Shown: piece by piece, positions 1 through 7,452 of the stretch
Numbering within the stretch: position 1 is the first letter of the stretch
How the letters are laid out: each line of letters opens with the position of its first letter
Assembly: GCF_003721245.1 (NCBI RefSeq)
Contig: NZ_RIZG01000002.1
Location: forward strand, 218,571-282,570
Direction: 5' to 3'
DNA: 64,000 bases
From: Marinomonas hwangdonensis
Lineage (GTDB): Bacteria; Pseudomonadota; Gammaproteobacteria; Pseudomonadales; Marinomonadaceae
Translations under genes and position numbers: made by a program
The notes under the pieces: generated by a model
The model's input: the letters and a program-made list of their open reading frames with translations, nothing else
What the model was told of the DNA's origin: nothing
Databases searched by the model: none

Positions 1-3000
1 CGCGCCAGTGGAAGACAGCGTTACTGTGCTTCCAGTATTAATAGCTCCAAGAGTTAAAGCATTAGCGGTTAAATTCAATGCGCCTGTTGTGGTAATAGCA
101 CCTGTGGTCTGAGCTGAACTATTTACCAGCTCAACACTACCCGTGTTTGCGGTAAGCGTGCCTATCGAATTAGATGCGCTAGTTAGGGTGTATGTCCCCC
201 CTGTGCCAAGTAGGTTGACATTTTGCCCGCCTGTAATCGCGCCTGTTTGTGTAACCGTACCCGTAGAAGACAATTCAACATCGCCTGAGGTAGTAATAGA
301 CAAAAGAGTAAAATCATGATTATTGGTAACACTTAATGTGCCAGTATTAGCGGCCAACGAGGAAATTTCATTGCCTGTATTATTTAAGGTATACGTACCA
401 CCTACACCAGACAAACTTAGTGCTTGATCTCCTGTGATGGCCGTATCACTCGCTTGTGTTACGGTACCTGTGCTGGATAACTGAACAGCACCTGTTGTCG
501 CAATATTTCCTAAAGTAAAGCTCTCACCACGGAAGGCTAAAGTGCTGCTGGTGGCCGTTAACTGGCCTATCGCATTGTCAACATTATTTAACGTGTGAGC
601 CCCACCACCTAGCAATGTCAGGTTCTGATCACCGGTAATGGCACCGCTTTGAGTTATGCTACCCGTGGTTTGCAGTGTCAATGCATCTTTTAATACGGTG
701 GTATCAACATCAATATTTCCTGATTGATTCTCGCCGCCAATCGTAATCTCAGAGAATCCATCGACGAAATCTGTACTGAAATTAGTCGCCGTAATTTGCA
801 GAGTGCCTGTTCCACCACCAATGCCAATGGTTGTGCCGGCTGATTTGGCCGCTATTTGTAGTGCGCCCGAACTTTTCACTGTGCCGCTATTAACCGTCAA
901 AATATGGGTATTTAGCGTTATGTTCCCAGCACCAGCATCAATATTGCCATTGATCGCCAATGTATTAGAAGTCAAGTTCAATGCGCCAGTTGTGTTAATA
1001 ACACCAGTACTTTGCCCAGAGCTAGTCACCAATTTCACACTGCCTGTATTGGCAGTAAGAGTGCCCATAGCATTAGCTGCGTTAGTTAGGGTGTATGTTC
1101 CCGCTGTGCCAAGTAAGTTGACGTTTTGCCCCCCCGTAATAGCGCCTGTTTGTGTAACAGTGCCGGTGGAAGACAATTCAACATTGCCTGTGGTAACGAT
1201 AGACCCAAGGGAGAAATCATGATTATTGGTAACACTTAAGGTACCAGTGTTAGCAGCTAACGAGGCAATTTCATTGCCCGTATTTGTTAAAGTGTATGTT
1301 CCTGTACCAAGCAAGTTCAGAGCTTGATCACCCGTAATGGCGGTATCAGCCGCTTGCGTAACCGTGCCCGTAGAAGACAGCTCAACATTACCGGTGGTGA
1401 CAATCGATCCAAGTGAGAAATCTTGGTTATTGGTAACCTTTAAGCTACCTGTATTAGCGGTAAGCGTACCGATCGCGTTAGATGCGTTAGTTAGGGTGTA
1501 TGTTCCCGTTGTGCCAAGTAAGTTGACTTTTTGCCCGCCCGTAATGGCACCTGTTTGTGTAACAGCGCCAGTGGAAGAAACATCAATAGTGCTTGAAGGA
1601 TCCGTCGAGGTAATGGCTCCCAAACTGACAGCACCAGTGGATGCTATGTTCAGATTGCCCGCACCAAGCGTAATGGCTTTAGTTGTGACACTTGTCGCAG
1701 TACTGTCGCCAACGGTTAAGCCATTCCATGTTGCATTATTGGCTCCGCCACCAATCCAAACGTCACCGCCATTGGTAACAATCGATGAGCCGGCACCCAT
1801 AGTAACTGCGCCTGAACTGTTGCCGTCATTATCGGCACGCAGTACTGTGTTAAGCGAACCAGTTGTGGCGCTGATAGACACACCATCATTAATAACAATA
1901 TTGTTTGCCGCGGTTAATGTAAGTGTTGCCTCAGCACCGGATGATTTCAAAATATCTGCAGCAACGGTAATATCCCCATCTCCTGCCGCTTCTGAATCTG
2001 TCTGAACGGTAACACTGGTACCTGCATTTAACGCTGTCTCGATTGTTTCTGCGCCTATATCACTGCTTGTAGCGTCACTCGTGAGACTGCCACCATTGCC
2101 AGCGCTGATAGTTATATTCGTTGGATCAAGCAACCATTCTGCTGCTTTTACTGTGGTATCTTGTGCGACATTTAATACATGACCGGAGGTTTCAATTTTA
2201 CCGCCGTTGCCGTTTTCGCCTTGACCCTGTGCACTGATATTACCGGCCACTTTCGTCACGCTATCTGTACTGTTGATGTCTGACCAAACAACCACGGTAC
2301 CGCCATCACCCTGCGTCGTCGCATCAGCTGAAATTTGGCTAGTTTCCGTCAAGGTAACCTTGGTAGCGTGCGGGTACTGATCGGCATTAGTACCTTGCCA
2401 ATCACCACCGACTAGGATTTGACCTCCACCTGTTGCACCATCAGATGCAATCGTACCACTGTTAGTAATGTCATCGCCCATAAAGACGATTTCGCCACCT
2501 TGTGACACTAAACTAGTGGCTTCCACAATACCGGTATTATTAACAACACTGGCAGCAAGATCGCCAGCCGCTTTTGCGGTAAACAAAATATGACCGCCGT
2601 CAGCTTTGATTGCGCCACCATTTTTAATCAATGCATCGATGGCACCTTGCTGTACCTCGACACTAACCGTGCCTCCCATGTTCACTAATACAGAGTCACC
2701 AGCCGCTAATTGCACACTGCCTTGATTAGCAAGAATGTCTCCTCTATTTTCAATCTTGGCAGCAATCATCACCACATAGCCGCCCTCAGTGGCTACTAAA
2801 CGACCTTGGTTGACAACAGCGCTACCGTTACCACCTTCAAACAAGTAGTTTCCAGCGCTGAAATTTTCGTTTGTTAAATTGCGCGTAGAAGCGATTAACC
2901 CACCCACGTTAACCTGTGCTGTTGTTCCAAACAAAATACCGTTAGGATTGATAAGGAAAACTTGACCGTTGGCATTAATAGCACCCTGTATGCTGGATAC

Positions 3001-3369
3001 ATCGGATCCAGTAACACGGTTTAACGCAATAGAGGAAGAGGAAGGCTGGATGAAATTGACAACGCTGTCTTGACCCACACTAAAAGACTGCCAGTCTATG
3101 GCCATTTTGTTGGTTGTTTGAGTAATATTAAGTGTTTTAGCGTTTGGTTGAGAAATAGTTCCTGAGCCTAAATTTACCGATCCATTGGTTGGCAGTGCAT
3201 CGGCATAAGCTTGAGCACTGACCAAAAAAACACTGCCTGCAATTAATTTGAGTCGTGCCCGATGACGACGTCCTTGATTTTTCTTTTTCCCAGCGCTTTT
3301 TCCAATTTCACTCACAGCTTGCCAAACACCTAGCGATGAGTTCCAAATAACACGGTAGATTCGGTTCAT
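1..3369 (-). CDS. Two-partner-secretion adhesin (filamentous haemagglutinin family), 5' part only
   Basis: The minus-strand frame starting at 3369 stays open for 1123 codons to base 1, so the gene continues beyond the window. The first ~60 residues look like an extended signal peptide (MNRIYRVIWNSSLGVWQAV, a basic stretch, then a hydrophobic core ending in AQAYA). The secretion (haemagglutination activity) domain follows, with the typical INPNGILFG motif near residue 143 and NQGR near 183. From about residue 590 it is Thr/Gly/Ser/Asn-rich repeats with units such as GAITGGQNVNLLGTGGTYTL, expected to form a right-handed beta-helix. TpsA proteins of this family are exported by a partner outer-membrane TpsB pore and act in adhesion, aggregation or contact toxicity. 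No tpsB lies on the right-hand side; it may lie to the left. The C-terminus is unseen, so adhesin and CdiA-like toxin cannot be separated. Confidence 0.9.
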   Translation of the reverse strand, partial: MNRIYRVIWNSSLGVWQAVSEIGKSAGKKKNQGRRHRARLKLIAGSVFLVSAQAYADALPTNGSVNLGSGTISQPNAKTLNITQTTNKMAIDWQSFSVGQDSVVNFIQPSSSSIALNRVTGSDVSSIQGAINANGQVFLINPNGILFGTTAQVNVGGLIASTRNLTNENFSAGNYLFEGGNGSAVVNQGRLVATEGGYVVMIAAKIENRGDILANQGSVQLAAGDSVLVNMGGTVSVEVQQGAIDALIKNGGAIKADGGHILFTAKAAGDLAASVVNNTGIVEATSLVSQGGEIVFMGDDITNSGTIASDGATGGGQILVGGDWQGTNADQYPHATKVTLTETSQISADATTQGDGGTVVVWSDINSTDSVTKVAGNISAQGQGENGNGGKIETSGHVLNVAQDTTVKAAEWLLDPTNITISAGNGGSLTSDATSSDIGAETIETALNAGTSVTVQTDSEAAGDGDITVAADILKSSGAEATLTLTAANNIVINDGVSISATTGSLNTVLRADNDGNSSGAVTMGAGSSIVTNGGDVWIGGGANNATWNGLTVGDSTATSVTTKAITLGAGNLNIASTGAVSLGAITSTDPSSTIDVSSTGAVTQTGAITGGQKVNLLGTTGTYTLTNASNAIGTLTANTGSLKVTNNQDFSLGSIVTTGNVELSSTGTVTQAADTAITGDQALNLLGTGTYTLTNTGNEIASLAANTGTLSVTNNHDFSLGSIVTTGNVELSSTGTVTQTGAITGGQNVNLLGTAGTYTLTNAANAMGTLTANTGSVKLVTSSGQSTGVINTTGALNLTSNTLAINGNIDAGAGNITLNTHILTVNSGTVKSSGALQIAAKSAGTTIGIGGGTGTLQITATNFSTDFVDGFSEITIGGENQSGNIDVDTTVLKDALTLQTTGSITQSGAITGDQNLTLLGGGAHTLNNVDNAIGQLTATSSTLAFRGESFTLGNIATTGAVQLSSTGTVTQASDTAITGDQALSLSGVGGTYTLNNTGNEISSLAANTGTLSVTNNHDFTLLSITTSGDVELSSTGTVTQTGAITGGQNVNLLGTGGTYTLTSASNSIGTLTANTGSVELVNSSAQTTGAITTTGALNLTANALTLGAINTGSTVTLSSTGA
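61..1585 (-). repeat. Long internal repeats in the adhesin gene
   Basis: A block of about 420 bp at 61-480 recurs at about 961-1380, offset by roughly 900 bp (about 300 residues). The shared order of units is TTGALNLT, then TGSVELV, TGAITGGQNVNLLG, VTNNHDF and TAITGDQAL. A shorter third copy runs from about 1381 to 1585. Copies differ at scattered positions, so they are diverged duplications rather than recent ones. This fits growth and shrinkage of the beta-helix by recombination. Confidence 0.75.
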
Positions 3370-3838
3370 AAACCAGCCTCAATAAAATGTTTGAGGCTAT
3401 GCTAGGCAATTTCTGCTCTATAGAATAACCCCTAGTTGTTAATCATTTCTTTATAAATCCTTTACAAATACGGCAATAATTTCACAAATTTAGCATATCC
3501 TTATGAAAAGTTAATAACATTTTTTTAGTTTTTTTTACACATTTAGCATGGCTTTTTAACGAATTTTAATATAATGGACTAACACATAAGATATGAATTC
3601 AGTTCGATTTAAAAACATTGTTGTTGTCTAACATCAACGTAGATGTACTGAAATCGAGTCTATTTAAAGATGGATGGGGAAATGGATTCTACTCCGAATA
3701 ACTCGGTAGCGAATGTATAGGAAATATAGTCAACACAAGCATAAAAATGCTCAGGCAATGACATTTAAAAAGTATGAAAAGATGACAAGCGCTTTTAAGG
3801 CACTTAATAAAATTTACTTACAGGAGAACACTAGCCAG
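3370..3838. other. Intergenic region upstream of the adhesin gene
   Basis: This 469-bp AT-rich stretch separates the adhesin start from the end of nnrD, both on the minus strand, so it must carry the adhesin promoter and a long 5' leader. I see no convincing gene. The only notable structure is the hairpin at 3375-3398 described separately. No clear rho-independent terminator for nnrD was found. Confidence 0.6.
3375..3398 (-). promoter_or_regulatory. Hairpin sequestering the adhesin ribosome binding site
   Basis: In the adhesin mRNA, AGCCUCAA and UUGAGGCU form a perfect 8-bp stem with an 8-nt AU-rich loop. The only Shine-Dalgarno-like sequence, GAGG (3380-3377), lies inside the 3' arm, seven bases before the ATG at 3369. 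Folding would hide it from the ribosome. This could give translational control by temperature, protein or RNA binding. The structure is seen in the sequence; the control is inferred. Confidence 0.6.
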
Positions 3839-4792
3839 TTATTGGCTAGGAAAACGCATTTTAAGTTCTCTTAGCACCGTAGGCAGTTGCTCTGGTAAGT
3901 CTTCGGCAATCAGCCCCGGACCAAATTCATTCGCCGCTTCGCCATGCAACCAAACAGCGGCGGCCGCGGCATAAAAAGGCGTCATACCTTGTGCCAGTAG
4001 GCCAACGATAAAACCAGCCAACACATCTCCTGACCCACCAGTTGCCAGATCTGCGGGAGCGTTTGAATTAATAATCGCCCGACCATCGGGAGCCACAATC
4101 ACGGTATCTGGGCCTTTTAACACCACGACAGCACCGCTTAGTTTGGCAGCCATACGCGCTCTCGTTAATTTGTCGTCGGCTTGGTTTTTATTCATCTCAG
4201 GGCTGTTATTAATGTCTGGGAACAGTCGCGCAAACTCGCCTTCGTGGGGTGTCATCACGCAAGAGCCATTAATCGCATCAAACAGGGTTTGTGGATCTTC
4301 GGCAAAGGCACTGAGTGCGTCTGCATCTAACACGGTAGCACGACCTGTCGCCAGCGCGGCTAATGCTATTTTTCGCGTGCGAATGCATTCGAAACCCGCC
4401 AAACCTGCGCCTGGTCCCACGACAATCGCATTATGGCGAGGGTCTGATAGTAGATCCTCAAAATCTTCCACTTCTTGGCTTTGTTCTAACTTTGCCACCA
4501 TCACACACGTCAGTGCCGTGGCATACACAGGCCAAGCTTTAGTGGGCGCCGCTAATGTCACCAAACCGGAGCCGATTCGCATAGCACCACGAGCCGTTAA
4601 ACGGCTCGCACCCGTCATGTTTTCACCACCAAATACCACGACGTGGCCACGATGAAACTTGTGCCCATCGACACGCGGCCAAGGGTACTCTTGGTACCAA
4701 AGTTCAGGCCTGTTTTGTAACACTTGATCGGCTACTGCCATTTTACTTCGGGGTAAAAGCACTTTGTCGTGTTTATTCGATTGAAGACTCAT
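3839..4792 (-). CDS. nnrD: ADP-dependent NAD(P)H-hydrate dehydratase
   Basis: This cytosolic repair enzyme dehydrates damaged NADHX/NADPHX back to NAD(P)H using ADP. The 317-residue protein is the C-terminal (YjeF-C, ribokinase-like) domain alone, with VVGPGAG near residue 125, TPHEGEF near 181 and the signature GGSGDVLAG near 252. The NnrE epimerase domain that is fused to it in E. coli YjeF is absent and not nearby. There is a roughly 50-residue N-terminal extension before the first strand (GHVVVFGG). It sits alone, downstream of the LysR gene on the same strand with a 42-bp gap, and may be cotranscribed with it. Confidence 0.88.
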   Translation of the reverse strand: MSLQSNKHDKVLLPRSKMAVADQVLQNRPELWYQEYPWPRVDGHKFHRGHVVVFGGENMTGASRLTARGAMRIGSGLVTLAAPTKAWPVYATALTCVMVAKLEQSQEVEDFEDLLSDPRHNAIVVGPGAGLAGFECIRTRKIALAALATGRATVLDADALSAFAEDPQTLFDAINGSCVMTPHEGEFARLFPDINNSPEMNKNQADDKLTRARMAAKLSGAVVVLKGPDTVIVAPDGRAIINSNAPADLATGGSGDVLAGFIVGLLAQGMTPFYAAAAAVWLHGEAANEFGPGLIAEDLPEQLPTVLRELKMRFPSQ

Positions 4793-4834
4793 GGGCTATC
4801 CTTGTGATTATATGCCTTTTATACGTTCTAGCTT

Positions 4835-5725
4835 TTAGATGTTTTGGCTTTTTTGCAAGAGCTCAATTAAGACTTGCGGGACAAATTTGCGCTGCGTGGT
4901 GATGGCGTAAAAATGTTCATAAGCCTCTGGTAGGCGTTGATATTCTTCCAACAATCCTTGCTGAATTTCATCTTTCACGACCACAGCCGGCAGTACAGCG
5001 AGAGCGCCGCTGTCTCTGGCCAAAAGACGCAACATCGCCATGTCATCGGCTTCGGCTTTCACATTGGGTTGGTACTGCCATGTGGCGCAGAGTAAATTAA
5101 ACGCAGCTCGTATCTCGGTATTCTTCCCTGGCAATATCCACTGGGCCGATTCGTAGCCCTGTGGAAATGGCGTCGCTATTTTACTGTCTTTCGGACCAAC
5201 AATGGCGAGGGGCTGACGAGAAACTTGTTGCACAATCCAAGGCGCCTCCTTGGTTTCTGCATTCATCGGACGATTGGTTAACACCAGATCGAGCTCATGA
5301 TTGGTTAAGCCATTGAGCAAATCACTCATACCTCGTGAGGTAAGTGAAAAGCTGACCTCTGGCTTGACCAGTAGCGGACTGACAAAATGTTCCACAAAGT
5401 TTCTCGACAACGTCGGTAAGACACCGATCGATAAATGCTGTGTTTCAACCTGTACTCCCTTACTTAAAAAAGACTCAAGTTCTTCTCCCGTATTAAAAAT
5501 GTCATCCGCATAGGCCTGCACACGCCGCCCCATGTCAGTCAAAACAAGCCGACGGCCGCTGCGTTCAAACAAAGCCACACCCATGTTGTGTTCAAGCTGC
5601 TTTATTTGCAGCGAGAGCGCCGATTGCGAAATATGCAGCTCTCTGGCTACCTGAGTGAGGTTCCCCACGATGGCAACACGCCAAAAATAGTATAAGTGAT
5701 GGTAGTTAAGTCGGCTCATAATCAT
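4835..5725 (-). CDS. LysR-family regulator, probable regulator of dabBA
   Basis: The 296-residue protein has an N-terminal winged helix-turn-helix (NYHHLYYFWRVAIVGNLTQ onward, residues ~5-65) and a periplasmic-binding-like effector domain. The opening resembles the NhaR branch of LysR regulators. It is divergent from dabB with only 92 bp between the starts, the usual layout for a LysR protein controlling its neighbour. LysR genes are common next to dab operons, where bicarbonate-responsive control has been proposed. The start could be Met1 or Met3; neither has a good Shine-Dalgarno sequence. The target is inferred from position. Confidence 0.85.
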   Translation of the reverse strand: MIMSRLNYHHLYYFWRVAIVGNLTQVARELHISQSALSLQIKQLEHNMGVALFERSGRRLVLTDMGRRVQAYADDIFNTGEELESFLSKGVQVETQHLSIGVLPTLSRNFVEHFVSPLLVKPEVSFSLTSRGMSDLLNGLTNHELDLVLTNRPMNAETKEAPWIVQQVSRQPLAIVGPKDSKIATPFPQGYESAQWILPGKNTEIRAAFNLLCATWQYQPNVKAEADDMAMLRLLARDSGALAVLPAVVVKDEIQQGLLEEYQRLPEAYEHFYAITTQRKFVPQVLIELLQKSQNI

Positions 5726-5817
5726 TCTATATAAGTGAACGTTTAGTTATTTTATATATATTTTTTTAATCAATCCAGTTCTGCGATACTGCTCAACAGT
5801 TTTCCAAGGGGCCCGTT

Positions 5818-7404
5818 ATGAGCATTTATCTATCTTCTCTTTTCTTTTTCAGTATCCCACTCAGTTTGGCCATTGCAGGTTGGCTGGTCGGTCGACGACA
5901 AACAGACGGTCACCAGGCTAAAAATCACGGTCAAAGGCTCTTAGCACTGAGTATTACTCTTATAGTGGTGTTTATTGGCGCTGTGTTCACAAAGGTTCTG
6001 TGGCCATCACCACAGTCTCAACACTATCTGAGTGTATCGAACCTGAGTATGGTCATGCTGGCGTTGGTGCTTTTTATGGGCATGATTCTGATTGCCTTTT
6101 CACGCAACTACATGGCATCTGAGCCTAGGCTGAACCTGTACTGGCGCTGGTTGCTGACTACCTTAGCGGCCGTCTCCTTGGTGGTGATAAGCAACCATTT
6201 GGTGCTGTTTTGGCTGGGTTGGGTTGGCATTAGTTTGGCGTTGCACAAGCTACTAACCTTTTATCCCGAACGCCCGAGAGCAGCTCTGGCCGCACACAAG
6301 AAATTTTTATTAGCTCGCACGGCGGAGCTTTGCTTGCTAGTGGCCTTTGTCTGCTTATACCAAGCCCACAACACCTTATTTATCAATGAGCTTGTCGAAC
6401 ATTTTAATCGATTGGCATCGAATCCTGAGCTTACCTTAACCACAAATGAACGCATTGCGGCTGTTCTTATTGCCTTGGTGGCACTGATTAAATGCGCGCA
6501 ACTGCCAGTGCATGGCTGGTTAATACAGGTGGTCGAGGCACCAACACCAGTGAGTGCGTTATTGCACGCAGGTGTAATCAACCTAGGGGGCTTCTTATTA
6601 ATCCTCTTTGGTCCTTTATTGTTGCAAGTCTCTGAAGCCCAGTGGTTAGTGCTTATCGTGGCGGGTCTCACCACCCTTATCAGCGCCCTGATTATGACGA
6701 CCCGTATCAGCCAAAAAGTTCGTCTTGCTTGGTCGACCAGTGCACAAATGGGCTTAATGTTAATAGAGTGTGCGTTGGGCTTATTTGAGCTGGCGTTATT
6801 GCATCTGTTAACGCATTCGGCCTACAAAGCCTACGCTTTTTTGAATTCAGGCAACGCCATTAACGAGGATTTGCAGCGCCGACTCGCCCCAGCGCAAGAA
6901 CCATCGATTTGGGATTGGGTACTGGCAGCGATGGTCGCAACAGGTCTTGTAATGAGCGCCGCGTATTTGATCCAGTACCAAGGGGTGTGGAGTATTTGGC
7001 TCTTATTTGGTCTGGCGCTCACTATGCTGATCGCGCAACGTCATAGCCACCAGCTTAAAGCCAGCCTATGGCCTGCCATTGGATTAACATTCTTATTGCT
7101 GACTCTGTATAGCACGATGAAAACTCTCTTCGCCTTTGTATTACCGATCAATCCGTCTTTGCGAGTATCGCCATTGAGTCTGGCAGACCTCTGGGTCATG
7201 GGGCTGTTCCTTAGCTTATTTATCGCAAGCGGGTTATTGCGCTATCAAGCACAACGCCCTTGGGTGCAGCGTTTATCCATGTCGTTGTTTGCTGGTTTGT
7301 ATCTTGATGAATGGTTAACACGTCTAACACTAAAAGTATGGCCATTACGTTTACCCACTCGCGCTAATAGCAAAACCTTGAAACCACAAGTGTCTATTAA
7401 GTAA
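5818..7404 (+). CDS. dabB: DabB, membrane subunit of the inorganic carbon transporter
   Basis: DabB is a polytopic inner-membrane protein of the NuoL/MrpA proton-translocating family that works with DabA in energy-coupled accumulation of inorganic carbon. The 528-residue protein has about 14 hydrophobic segments and the family's central motif (LPVHGWLIQVVEAPTPVSAL, about residues 226-245), including the conserved Lys upstream (LIKCAQ). It is shorter than NuoL (~610 residues), as expected for DabB. An AAGGGG ribosome binding site precedes the ATG. dabA follows after 48 bp, and no other complex I or Mrp genes are present, which supports DabB over NuoL. Confidence 0.9.
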   Translation: MSIYLSSLFFFSIPLSLAIAGWLVGRRQTDGHQAKNHGQRLLALSITLIVVFIGAVFTKVLWPSPQSQHYLSVSNLSMVMLALVLFMGMILIAFSRNYMASEPRLNLYWRWLLTTLAAVSLVVISNHLVLFWLGWVGISLALHKLLTFYPERPRAALAAHKKFLLARTAELCLLVAFVCLYQAHNTLFINELVEHFNRLASNPELTLTTNERIAAVLIALVALIKCAQLPVHGWLIQVVEAPTPVSALLHAGVINLGGFLLILFGPLLLQVSEAQWLVLIVAGLTTLISALIMTTRISQKVRLAWSTSAQMGLMLIECALGLFELALLHLLTHSAYKAYAFLNSGNAINEDLQRRLAPAQEPSIWDWVLAAMVATGLVMSAAYLIQYQGVWSIWLLFGLALTMLIAQRHSHQLKASLWPAIGLTFLLLTLYSTMKTLFAFVLPINPSLRVSPLSLADLWVMGLFLSLFIASGLLRYQAQRPWVQRLSMSLFAGLYLDEWLTRLTLKVWPLRLPTRANSKTLKPQVSIK

Positions 7405-7452
7405 ATGCTTTATCAACAATCTATTGAACGGTCATTAACAAGGAGCCACAAG

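Noticed and set aside
61-1585. Regular repeats that might suggest a CRISPR array
   Set aside because: Units are long, diverged and keep one reading frame; there are no short identical direct repeats with unique spacers.
803-2005. Plus-strand open frames rich in Val/Pro/Ala within the adhesin region
   Set aside because: They are antisense shadows of the minus-strand repeat region, which is open over its whole length with clear domain motifs.
3713-3874. Lysine-rich 53-codon plus-strand frame overlapping the end of nnrD
   Set aside because: No ribosome binding site, low-complexity composition and overlap with a real gene; likely chance.
5818-7404. NuoL or MrpA subunit of complex I or a Na+/H+ antiporter
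   Set aside because: It is short, has no other nuo or mrp genes, and is followed directly by dabA.
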